From Streptomyces beigongshangae (GTDB lineage Bacteria; Actinomycetota; Actinomycetes; Streptomycetales; Streptomycetaceae), in the NCBI RefSeq assembly GCF_019710745.1, contig NZ_JAHKJW010000003.1, forward strand, positions 36,136-100,135: 64,000 bases of DNA, read 5' to 3'. Position numbers and translations under genes: made by a program. Below, in pieces: positions 32,575-39,881 of this stretch. Every line of letters begins with the position of its first letter. Position 1 is the stretch's first letter. The notes beneath the pieces are model-generated. The model made no database searches. It saw nothing but the letters and a program-made list of their open reading frames with translations, and was not told the origin of the DNA.

Positions 32575-33380
32575 CCCGCGGCCCCCTTCGGGGCGCGCCC
32601 CGTGCCGGGCGGGCCCGCGAACGCCTGGGCGATGTCCAGCCAGCGGTCGGCGTCGGGACCCTGCGCCCGTACGGCGAGGTCGGCACGGTTGGCCCGCTGG
32701 GTGACGAGGAGGCAGAAGTCCAGGGCGGGGCCGGTGACGCGCTGGGCGGCGTCCTCGGGACCGTACGCCCACACCCCGCCCGCGCCCGAGGGACCCGAGG
32801 GAGCGGTGAGTTCGACGCGGAACTCCTCCGCGGGCGGGGTGAGTCCCCGTACCCCGAAGGCGAAGTCGCGGGCCCGCACCCCGATGCGCGCCACATGCCG
32901 GAGGCGGTCCGTGGGAGCCCTCGTCACCCGTAACGTGTCGGCGATGTCCTGGCCGTGGGCCCAGGTCTCCATCAGCCGGCCGGTCGCCATGGAGGCGGCC
33001 GACATGGGCGGCCCGTACCAGGGGAAGCGCGTCCCGGCGGGCGCTTCGCGCAGGGCCTCCTCCAGTGCGTGGCGTCCGGCGCGCCACTCGGCCAGCAACC
33101 GGGCCGGGGGCAGCGCGGCCCCCTGTTCCGCACCCTCGTCCACGAAGCCGTAGGGCGAGGCCAGCGCCTTCTCCACCTCCCGTGCGAAGGCGGCGGCGTC
33201 GGTGACAGCGAGCAGGGCGGCACGGTCGGTCCAGGCGAGGTGCGCGATCTGATGGGCGACGGTCCACCTCGGGGCGGGGGTGGCGAGCGCCCAGCGCGCC
33301 TCCTCCAGGTCGCCCACGAGCGCGTCGACCTGCTCGCCCTCCCGGCACAGATCGTCGATCACGGACGACGGATCGGACAC
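32571..33380 (-). CDS. TIGR03084-type/MDMPI-like metal-binding protein
   Basis: 269 residues from the GTG at 33380, preceded by GAGGGGAG. It has the DinB/mycothiol-dependent maleylpyruvate isomerase fold: the N-terminal helix DLCREGEQVDALVGDLEEARWALATPAPRWTVAHQIAHLAW, where the His residues are metal-ligand candidates, and TGRLMETWAHGQDIADTL near residue 150, which supplies further His/Asp ligands. Family members often sit beside AtuA-like genes in actinobacteria, as here. It is the first gene of the leftward carboxylase operon and may be a thiol-dependent isomerase or hydrolase of a CoA-derived intermediate. Confidence 0.75.
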   Translation of the reverse strand: MSDPSSVIDDLCREGEQVDALVGDLEEARWALATPAPRWTVAHQIAHLAWTDRAALLAVTDAAAFAREVEKALASPYGFVDEGAEQGAALPPARLLAEWRAGRHALEEALREAPAGTRFPWYGPPMSAASMATGRLMETWAHGQDIADTLRVTRAPTDRLRHVARIGVRARDFAFGVRGLTPPAEEFRVELTAPSGPSGAGGVWAYGPEDAAQRVTGPALDFCLLVTQRANRADLAVRAQGPDADRWLDIAQAFAGPPGTGRAPKGAAG

Positions 33381-33475
33381 GGTGACGCTCCCCTCGGAGC
33401 ACGACGGTGTGCGGTGCGGTGCGATGTGCGGGGCGTGGTGCGGTGCGCTCCGGAGCATGGCAGCGGCCGGAGAAA

Positions 33476-33496
33476 CAATCAAGCGTGCTTGCATTG
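33476..33496. promoter_or_regulatory. Palindrome in the carboxylase operon promoter
   Basis: CAAGCGTGCTTG (33480-33491) is a perfect palindrome extended by CAAT on the left and CATTG on the right. It lies about 95 bases upstream of the first gene of the operon. Sites of this AAGC..GCTT kind are common for TetR regulators of acyl-CoA catabolism; the operon's own TetR is the candidate. Confidence 0.5.
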
Positions 33497-33528
33497 ATTG
33501 ATACGGGGCGGCACCCGCCGGTGCCGCG

Positions 33529-33900
33529 CTAGCCCGCGTCGCCGGGCGACAGCCTCCGGGTGATCCGGTCGAACAGCTCCGTCAGCGGTTCGCCGACCTC
33601 CCGGCCGAACCCGGTCAGCCCGTAGGTGACCCGCGGTGGCGTCGTCGGCTCGACCTCCCGCCACACCAGGCCGTCCTGGACCAGTGCGCGCAGGGTCTGG
33701 GCGAGCATCTTCTCGCTGATGCCCTGGATGCTCTCGCGCAGCTCGTAGAACCGGAGGTCGTTGCTCCGCAGGGAGATCAGCACCCAGACGCCCCACCTGC
33801 TGGTCACGTGGTCGACCACGTCGCGCGCGAGGCAGTCGGTGTGAAACACGTCATACCGCCGCCCCGCTTCGACCCGCCCACGCTGCACGCCTTCTGTCAC
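33529..33900 (-). CDS. HxlR-family transcriptional regulator
   Basis: 123 residues. The winged helix is typical of HxlR proteins: FHTDCLARDVVDHVTSRWGVWVLISLRSNDLRFYELRESIQGISEKMLAQTLRALVQDGLVWREVEPTTPPRVTYGLTGFG. The Cys near residue 23 occupies the N-terminal position where several HxlR/QorR proteins sense reactive electrophiles. It is divergent from an NmrA-like NAD(P)-binding reductase, the usual target of such regulators. Confidence 0.85.
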   Translation of the reverse strand: MTEGVQRGRVEAGRRYDVFHTDCLARDVVDHVTSRWGVWVLISLRSNDLRFYELRESIQGISEKMLAQTLRALVQDGLVWREVEPTTPPRVTYGLTGFGREVGEPLTELFDRITRRLSPGDAG

Positions 33901-33910
33901 GTCATGAGCT

Positions 33911-33932
33911 TACCTCTGGGTATGTCCTTACC
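33911..33932. promoter_or_regulatory. HxlR-type operator candidate in divergent promoter
   Basis: GGTATGTCCTTACC (33919-33932) has GGTA/TACC arms, and another TTACC lies at 33910-33914, all in an AT-richer stretch between the HxlR and NmrA-like genes. Autoregulation from here is likely. Confidence 0.4.
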
Positions 33933-34001
33933 AAAAGTTAGCCAGCACTCCTAGCGTGACGACCGCACGGGACATCCGAACGTCCCGGCACGCACACATC
34001 C

Positions 34002-34025
34002 GAACGCCTGAACGCCTGAACGCCT
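34002..34025. repeat. Short tandem repeat GAACGCCT x3
   Basis: Three perfect 8-base units, followed by two more GAAC half-units, in the 5' leader of the NmrA-like gene, just upstream of its ribosome binding site. Confidence 0.7.
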
Positions 34026-34048
34026 GAACATTGAACGAGGAGCTGCTC

Positions 34049-34888
34049 ATGATCGTGGTGACCGGAGCCACCGGGAACATCGGCCGGCCGTTGACGCGGG
34101 CACTGACCGAGGCGGGCCGGCAGGTGACGACGGTGTCGCGCCACACGGCGAAGGTGCCGGACGGCGTCCGCCACGTGGTGGCCGACCTGGCGGATCCGGC
34201 CGGACTCAAGCCCGTCCTGGCCGACGCGGAGGCACTGTTCCTGCTGCTGTCCGGTGACCTGCACGCCCTGGGGGCCGACCCCGCCGACATCATCGGCGAG
34301 GCCGCGGGCAACGGGGTCCGCCGGGTCGTCCTGCTCTCCACGCTGGGCGTGGCGACCAGGCCCTTCGGCCGGACGCGGATCGCGATGCGCGCGCTGGAGG
34401 ACACGTTGCGGGGGTCCGGCCTGGAGTGGGCCGTCCTGCGGCCGGGCGGCTTCGCCTCCAACGCCCTGTGGTGGGCCGACTCGGTCCGCACGCGGCGGAC
34501 CGTCGCCGCGCCCTTCGGGGATGTCGGTGTGCCGATCGTCGACCCCGCGGACATCGCCGAGGTCGCGGCGGCCTGCCTGGTGGACGACCGGCACATCGGC
34601 GGGACGTACGAGCTGACCGGACCGGAAGTGATCACTCCGCGCCGGCAGACGGAGGCCGTCGCCACCGCGCTGGGCTCGCCGGTGGAGTTCCACGAGCTCA
34701 CCCGCGAGGAGGCCAGGGCCGCCATGACCCGGAGCATGCCGGCGGAGCTCGCCGACGACACCCTGGACATCCTCGGTTCCCCGAACCCGGCCGAGCTGCG
34801 CGTCAGCCCGGACGTCCGGCGGGTCCTCGGCCGCGCCCCGCGGCCCTTCGCCGACTGGGCCGCCCGCAATGTCGCCGCGTTCCGCTGA
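34049..34888 (+). CDS. NmrA-like NAD(P)-binding oxidoreductase
   Basis: 279 residues. The Rossmann motif VTGATGNIGRPLTRAL at residues 4-19 binds NAD(P). It resembles quinone reductase QOR2/YtfG-like and NmrA atypical SDR proteins (VRRVVLLSTLGVATRP, LRGSGLEWAVLRPGGFASNALWW, YELTGPEVITPRRQTEAV). The catalytic Tyr-x3-Lys of classical SDRs is absent, as expected for this subgroup. The ATG at 34049 has GAGGAG seven bases upstream. It is probably controlled by the divergent HxlR regulator in response to quinones or aldehydes. Confidence 0.85.
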   Translation: MIVVTGATGNIGRPLTRALTEAGRQVTTVSRHTAKVPDGVRHVVADLADPAGLKPVLADAEALFLLLSGDLHALGADPADIIGEAAGNGVRRVVLLSTLGVATRPFGRTRIAMRALEDTLRGSGLEWAVLRPGGFASNALWWADSVRTRRTVAAPFGDVGVPIVDPADIAEVAAACLVDDRHIGGTYELTGPEVITPRRQTEAVATALGSPVEFHELTREEARAAMTRSMPAELADDTLDILGSPNPAELRVSPDVRRVLGRAPRPFADWAARNVAAFR

Positions 34889-34926
34889 GACCGGCCGGTG
34901 CAGCCGGGGCCGGGTGCCCGGTTGCA

Positions 34927-34979
34927 CGATCACCCCATCGCCCGATCACCCGATCACCCGATCGCCTGATCGCCTGATG
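34927..34979. repeat. CGATCACC-type short tandem repeats between convergent genes
   Basis: Reiterated 8-9-base units (CGATCACCC, CGATCACC, GATCGCCT) fill the gap between the NmrA-like and EamA genes. No hairpin terminator is evident. Confidence 0.6.
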
Positions 34980-34983
34980 AGGA

Positions 34984-35955
34984 CTAACTCACGTTCTTGG
35001 CTCTGCCCCGGCCCACCTGTGTCCGTACGGCGCCCATGCTCGCCGCGATGACCAGCGTGATCGCCAATCCTTCGGTGACCGACAGCGTCTGGTTCAGCAC
35101 CAGGAAGCCGGCGACCGCGGCGACGGCCGGTTCCAGGCTCATCAGGACCGCGAAGGTGGAGGCGGGCATCCGGCGCAGGGCGAGGAGTTCCAGCGTGTAC
35201 GGGAGGACGGAGGAGAGGACCGCCACGGCGGAGCCCAGGGCGAGCGTGGTCGGGTTCAGGAGTTTGCCACCGGACTCGATCAGGCCCAGGGGCAGGAAGA
35301 GCACGGCCGCGACGACCATCGCCAGCGCCAGCCCGTCGGCCTGCGGGAAGCGTCGGCCGGTACGCGCGCTGAAGACGATGTAAGCCGCCCACATGGCGCC
35401 CGCCGACAGGGCGAAGGCGACACCGGCCGGGTCGAGGCTGCTGAAGCCGCCACCGCCGCCCGCCAGCAGGAAGACACCGCCGAGGGCGAGACCGGCCCAG
35501 ACGAGGTTGACGGCCCGGCGGGAGGCGACGACCGAGAGGATCAGCGGGCCGAGCACTTCGAGCGTGACGGCGGGGCCGAGCGGGATGCGGGCGACCGACT
35601 GGTAGAAGAGGCCGTTCATCGCGGCCATCGTGACGCCGAAGACGACGACGGTGCCCCAGTCGGCGCGGGAGTGGCCGCGCAGGCGGGGCCTGCAGATCAC
35701 CATCAGCACGAGGGCGGCGACCGCGAGGCGGAGGGTCACGACGCCGAGTGCCCCGGCGCGGGGCATGAGGCTCACGGCGAGGGCGCCGCCGAACTGGACG
35801 GAGATGCCTCCGGCGAGCACGAGGCCCACGGGGCCGAGGGCCCGCAGGCCCCGTGGAGTGGGCGCGGCGGCGGGCTCGGACAGGGGGGCCGGGCCCGCGA
35901 CGGCTGCCGCGGGGTCGGCGACCGCGGGGGTGCGGTCGGCGCTGGGGAGGGTCAC
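34984..35955 (-). CDS. EamA/RhtA-like exporter
   Basis: 323 residues with about ten transmembrane helices in two EamA repeats, from LRALGPVGLVLAGGISVQFGGALAVSL to GLAITLVIAASMGAV. An Ala/Pro-rich cytoplasmic N-terminus of about 35 residues precedes them. Such drug/metabolite-superfamily carriers export amino acids (threonine, homoserine) or other small metabolites. GTG start at 35955. A cluster of GGACT half-sites upstream suggests regulation by a transcription factor not encoded here. Confidence 0.85.
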   Translation of the reverse strand: MTLPSADRTPAVADPAAAVAGPAPLSEPAAAPTPRGLRALGPVGLVLAGGISVQFGGALAVSLMPRAGALGVVTLRLAVAALVLMVICRPRLRGHSRADWGTVVVFGVTMAAMNGLFYQSVARIPLGPAVTLEVLGPLILSVVASRRAVNLVWAGLALGGVFLLAGGGGGFSSLDPAGVAFALSAGAMWAAYIVFSARTGRRFPQADGLALAMVVAAVLFLPLGLIESGGKLLNPTTLALGSAVAVLSSVLPYTLELLALRRMPASTFAVLMSLEPAVAAVAGFLVLNQTLSVTEGLAITLVIAASMGAVRTQVGRGRAKNVS

Positions 35956-36002
35956 GGGAGCGTCCAGGAAGTTCAGGTCGGGTACACGGTTCGTACATCT
36001 TG

Positions 36003-36031
36003 ATGGACTTACCAGTCCAGGGTAATGGACT
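36003..36031. promoter_or_regulatory. GGACT/AGTCC operator cluster upstream of the EamA gene
   Basis: GGACTTACCAGTCC (36005-36018) is a perfect inverted repeat with a 4-base spacer. ATGGACT occurs at 36003-36009 and again at 36025-36031, exactly 22 bases apart. This looks like a two-turn operator. Confidence 0.45.
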
Positions 36032-36125
36032 CCGTCAGGGTTGTGAACCTGGTTTGGAACTTACCTATGCGGTTCCAGGGGGTGCAGGGGGTGCAGGAGG
36101 TGCAGCGAGAAGGGCGGCCGGTGAC

Positions 36126-39100
36126 TCAGAAGCCTCGGAACACGCCGTCGTCATCGGTGGCGCCGACGAAATCCCCGAAGTCCATGTTCGCACCCGAGAG
36201 GTTGTTCTCGATGCTCCACAATTCGGCCGCCGCAACGCGGACACAACGCCCGCGTTCGGCCCGCAGGTCCACCACGAGGAGAGGCCGTTCGGTCGAGGTG
36301 ACAGCTACGGAGTCCGCCAGGACCAGGAGCGGATGCTGGTACTCCGCAGGAATCAGGCCGAGGGCCTGGCCGGGTGTCAGGCCCTCGTACCTTCGGTCGT
36401 CCACGAGTGCGACGTTGGCTGAGAAGCCGTCCTCGCTCGGCGAGAACAGCGCCTCCCGCAGCGCGTCCCAAGCATCGTCCGCCGAGAAGTCGGTGCGCAC
36501 GACGAGGGCTTCCGAAGTGCAGGGGAGTTGATCCATGCGCGGACAGTACCGCCGGCCCGGTGGACCGTTCCGGCCACGGCACCAGTCGGCGGGGAGGGCC
36601 TTCGCCAGAAGTTCCGCCAAGTGGTGGGCCTCCGCCCCCGCCGTCTGCCGCAGTTGGGTGCGGCAGGAGTAGCCGTCCGCCAGGATCGCGGTGCCGGGGC
36701 GCGCCGCCCGAACCGCCGGGAGCAGTTGTTCCTCCGCGCAGGCCGTCGACACCTCGTAGTGACCCTTCTCGAAGCCGAAGTTGCCCGCCAGACCGCAGCA
36801 GCCGCCCGCCAGGGAGCCGCTCAGGCCCGCCGCCCCGCGCAGGCGGCGGTCCGCCGCGTCGCCCAGTACGGCGTGCTGGTGGCAGTGGGTCTGGCCGACG
36901 ACCGGGCGGTCCAGGCGGGGCGGCGTCCAGTGCGGGGCGTGCCGTTCCAGCGTCTCCGCGAACGTCAGCACCGCCGACGCGAGGCGCCGCGCCCGCGGGT
37001 CGTCGGGCAGCAGCTCGGGCAGGTCCGCACGGAGGGCGGCCGCGCAGCTCGGTTCGAGGACGACGACTGGCGGTGGCTCCTCCTCGCGGGCCGGTTCCAG
37101 GAGGGGTTCCAGCAGGTCGAGGGTGCGGCGCAGGACCGTGCGGGCGCGGTCCAGCTGTCCCGTCGACACGTAGGTCAGGCCGCAGCAAGGACGGTCCCGG
37201 GGACGTCCCGGGGGCGGTGTCACCGTCAGGCCCGCCGCCTCCAGGACCCGTACGGCCGCCTTCCCGACGGACGGGGAGAGGTGTTCCGTGAAGGTGTCCG
37301 GCCACAGGACGACGACCGTCGTGGGCGGCTCCCCGGCACGGCGGGCCCGCGATGCCGGTGCGCGCCCGGGAACCGTCCGCGCACCGGCACCGCGGGCCCG
37401 CCACCACCGGCTGAACGTCTGTCCCGCCACCCGTGGCACCTCCCGCTCCGGCGCGATCCCGCCGAGCCGTTTGCCCAGCGCGGCCAGCGGGCGTACGGCG
37501 GCGAGGGCGTTGACCAGCCACGCCGTGCGCGTGCGGGCCACCAGGCGCAGCCACACCGGCAGCCACCCCATCGCGTAGTGGGCCGCCGGCCGCCTGCGGC
37601 CCGCGTAGTGGTGGTGCAGGAATTCCGCCTTGTACGTGGCCATGTCGACGCCGACCGGGCAGTCCGAGCGGCAGCCCTTGCAGGACAGGCAGAGGTCCAG
37701 CGCGTCCCGGACCTCCGTGGAGCGCCAGCCGTCCGTGATCACCTCACCGGCCAGCATCTCGTGCAGCAGCCGGGCACGCCCCCGCGTGGAGTGCTCCTCC
37801 TCCCCGGTGACCCGGAAGGAGGGGCACATCACCGAGGAGCCGGCGGAAGCCGGGGAGCCCGGGGTGCCGGGAGGGCCGCCGGCCGCCGGGGTGCGGCACC
37901 TGGCCACCCCCACACAGCGGCTCACCGCCGCCGAGAAGTCCCCGCCGTCCGCCGGATAGCCGAACACGACGTCCACCGGCTCGCGCGGCAGGACCGCGAA
38001 CCTCAGGTTCTCGTCCAGCCGGTGCGGCCTGACCAGCATGCCGGGGTTGAGCAGGCCGTCCGGGTCCCAGAGGTCCTTGACCCGCTCGAAGAGGCCGGTC
38101 ACCCGGGGCCCGTACATCCTCGGCAGCAGCTCCGCACGCGCCTGCCCGTCCCCGTGCTCCCCCGACAGCGAGCCGCCGTGCGCGACGACGAGTCCGGCCA
38201 GCTCCTCCGAGAAGCTCCGGAAGCGGCCCACGCCCGCCGGGGTCAGCAGGTCGAAGTCGATGCGTACGTGGATGCAGCCGTCCCCGAAGTGGCCGTACGG
38301 GGCGCCGCGCAGTCCGTGGGACGCCAGCAGGCCCCTGAAGTCCCGCAGGTACGCGCCGAGCCGGGCCGGGGGCACCGCGCAGTCCTCCCAGCCGGGCCAG
38401 GCCGCGGTGCCGTCCGGCATCCGGGTCGCCGTGCCGGCGGCGTCCTCGCGGATGCGCCACAGGGCGCGCTGGGCGGCGGGGTCCGTGACCACCAGGGAGG
38501 CCGTCACGTCCGCCGCGCGGACGACGCCCTCCGCCCTTGCGCGTGCCTCCGCCGCCGTGTCGCCGCCCGTCTCCACGAACAGCCAGGCCCCGCCCCGCGG
38601 CAGCTCCGCGTCCGGCGGTACGAGGTCCGCCGCCATCCCCTCCACGGTGAGCGGCCCGTGCGGCAGCAGACCGGGAGCCGCCTGCGCCGCCGCGCTCTCG
38701 TCGGCGTACGCGAGGACGGCGAGCGCCCGCGCGCGGGGTGCCTCCACCAGCCGTACGGTCGCCTCCGTGAGGATGCCGAGCGTGCCCTCGGAGCCGCAGA
38801 GGAAGCGGGCCACGTCCGCGCCGCGCTCGGGGAGCAGCGCGTCGAGCGCGTACCCGGAGATGCGGCGCGGGAGGTCGGGGAAGCCGGTGCGCAGGCACTC
38901 CAGCTCGCCGGTCACCAGCTCCCGCAGTCCGTCGGGGGCGCCCGACCAGCCGGGGCCCGGCCGGAGCCGGTCGCCGCGCGCGGTGGTCACGGACAGTTCG
39001 CGCACGTTGTCCGCGGTGGTGCCCCAGGCGACCGAGTGCGAGCCGCAGGAGTTGTTGCCGATCATGCCGCCGAGGGTGCACCGGCCGTGGGTGGAGGGGT

Positions 39101-39542
39101 CGGGGCCGAAGCGCAGTCCGTGCGGGGCGGCCGCCTCCTGGAGGCGGTCCAGGACGACTCCCGGCTGGACCACGGCCGTGCGGGCGGCGGGGTCCAGGGA
39201 GACGATCCGGTTCATGTGCCGGGTGAAGTCGAGGACCACGCCGGTGCCGGTGGCCTGCCCGGCGATCGACGTGCCGCCGCCGCGCGCCACGACCGGTACG
39301 CCGAGGGCGGCGCACGCGTGCAGGGTCGCCGCCACGTCGTCGGCGTCCGCCGGGGCGACGACGCCCAGCGGTACGCGGCGGTAGTTGGACGCGTCCATGG
39401 TGGTGAGGGCGCGTGCGGTCGGGTCGAGGGCGACGTCTCCGCGGACGCGCCCGTGCAGCGCGGCCCGGAGCGCCGCCCGCAGCGCTGCCTGCTGTGCCGC
39501 CTGCTGTGCTGCCTGCGGCTCGGCGGGGTCCGTGTCGGTCAT
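36126..39542 (-). CDS. FAD-linked oxidase/Fe-S oxidoreductase fused to DUF6924-like domain
   Basis: 1138 residues, ATG at 39542. Order: FAD-binding type 4 domain (VVARGGGTSIAGQATGTGVVLDF, GNNSCGSHSVAWGTTADN), FAD-oxidase C-terminal domain (GHFGDGCIHVRIDF), a ferredoxin-like region with CLSCKGCRSDCPVG near residues 615-630 plus CR and MCPSF cysteines, and two CCG domains (DRPCCGLTY; GGCCGLAGNFGFEKGHYE). This matches YdiJ-like 2-hydroxyacid dehydrogenases. From residue 1003 (MDQLPCTSEALVVRTDF to the end) a DUF6924-like domain follows without any stop. An ATG exists at 36536 but has no clear ribosome binding site, so either a true fusion or two genes that lost the intervening stop. Confidence 0.8.
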   Translation of the reverse strand: MTDTDPAEPQAAQQAAQQAALRAALRAALHGRVRGDVALDPTARALTTMDASNYRRVPLGVVAPADADDVAATLHACAALGVPVVARGGGTSIAGQATGTGVVLDFTRHMNRIVSLDPAARTAVVQPGVVLDRLQEAAAPHGLRFGPDPSTHGRCTLGGMIGNNSCGSHSVAWGTTADNVRELSVTTARGDRLRPGPGWSGAPDGLRELVTGELECLRTGFPDLPRRISGYALDALLPERGADVARFLCGSEGTLGILTEATVRLVEAPRARALAVLAYADESAAAQAAPGLLPHGPLTVEGMAADLVPPDAELPRGGAWLFVETGGDTAAEARARAEGVVRAADVTASLVVTDPAAQRALWRIREDAAGTATRMPDGTAAWPGWEDCAVPPARLGAYLRDFRGLLASHGLRGAPYGHFGDGCIHVRIDFDLLTPAGVGRFRSFSEELAGLVVAHGGSLSGEHGDGQARAELLPRMYGPRVTGLFERVKDLWDPDGLLNPGMLVRPHRLDENLRFAVLPREPVDVVFGYPADGGDFSAAVSRCVGVARCRTPAAGGPPGTPGSPASAGSSVMCPSFRVTGEEEHSTRGRARLLHEMLAGEVITDGWRSTEVRDALDLCLSCKGCRSDCPVGVDMATYKAEFLHHHYAGRRRPAAHYAMGWLPVWLRLVARTRTAWLVNALAAVRPLAALGKRLGGIAPEREVPRVAGQTFSRWWRARGAGARTVPGRAPASRARRAGEPPTTVVVLWPDTFTEHLSPSVGKAAVRVLEAAGLTVTPPPGRPRDRPCCGLTYVSTGQLDRARTVLRRTLDLLEPLLEPAREEEPPPVVVLEPSCAAALRADLPELLPDDPRARRLASAVLTFAETLERHAPHWTPPRLDRPVVGQTHCHQHAVLGDAADRRLRGAAGLSGSLAGGCCGLAGNFGFEKGHYEVSTACAEEQLLPAVRAARPGTAILADGYSCRTQLRQTAGAEAHHLAELLAKALPADWCRGRNGPPGRRYCPRMDQLPCTSEALVVRTDFSADDAWDALREALFSPSEDGFSANVALVDDRRYEGLTPGQALGLIPAEYQHPLLVLADSVAVTSTERPLLVVDLRAERGRCVRVAAAELWSIENNLSGANMDFGDFVGATDDDGVFRGF

Positions 39543-39557
39543 GCGACCAGCATGCAC

Positions 39558-39881
39558 GGGTGCCCGCGGCGGGGAGCGGACCGACGACCGGGCTTCGGCG
39601 GCTGGCCGGGGGTGGCTGGGCGCGCAGTTCCCCGCGCCCCTGACGGGGCCCCCGCCCCTGAGCAGTGACCGAGGCGGGGCCGCGACGAAGAGACGGGGCC
39701 CGCCCCGCTCAAGCCATTACGCGCGCCCCGTTGCGCGCCGGGGCGCCTACTCCCCGATTCGCGGACGAATTGTGAGAGTGCGCCGGAACCTGTCCGTTCC
39801 GATCACGAATTCCCATATAGTGACCGCCAGTTGAGCACCAAGTGTCGCATCCCGCCCAGGACACGACCGAGGACACGATTC
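39558..39881. promoter_or_regulatory. Intergenic region and conservon promoter
   Basis: 324 bases between the leftward oxidoreductase and the rightward conservon. Besides the dispersed repeat at 39622 it holds a GGAAC-CTGTCC-GTTCC inverted repeat at about 39785-39800 and the AT-rich CCCATATAGTGACC, whose TATAGT is a good -10 for the conservon. No gene is seen. Confidence 0.45.
39622..39641. repeat. Dispersed 20-base repeat, copy 3
   Basis: Identical to the copies at 6436 and 27253; followed by a GC-rich stretch (GACGGGGCCCCCGCCCC). Partial relatives occur at 51894-51905 and 59587-59598. Confidence 0.8.

Noticed and set aside
22896..33380. Secondary-metabolite biosynthetic cluster
   Set aside because: No polyketide synthase, NRPS, terpene cyclase or tailoring set; gene content is that of acid catabolism.
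36126..36536. Separate DUF6924 gene starting at 36536
   Set aside because: Possible, but no ribosome binding site is visible and the frame is continuous with the oxidoreductase; annotated as a fusion with the alternative noted.
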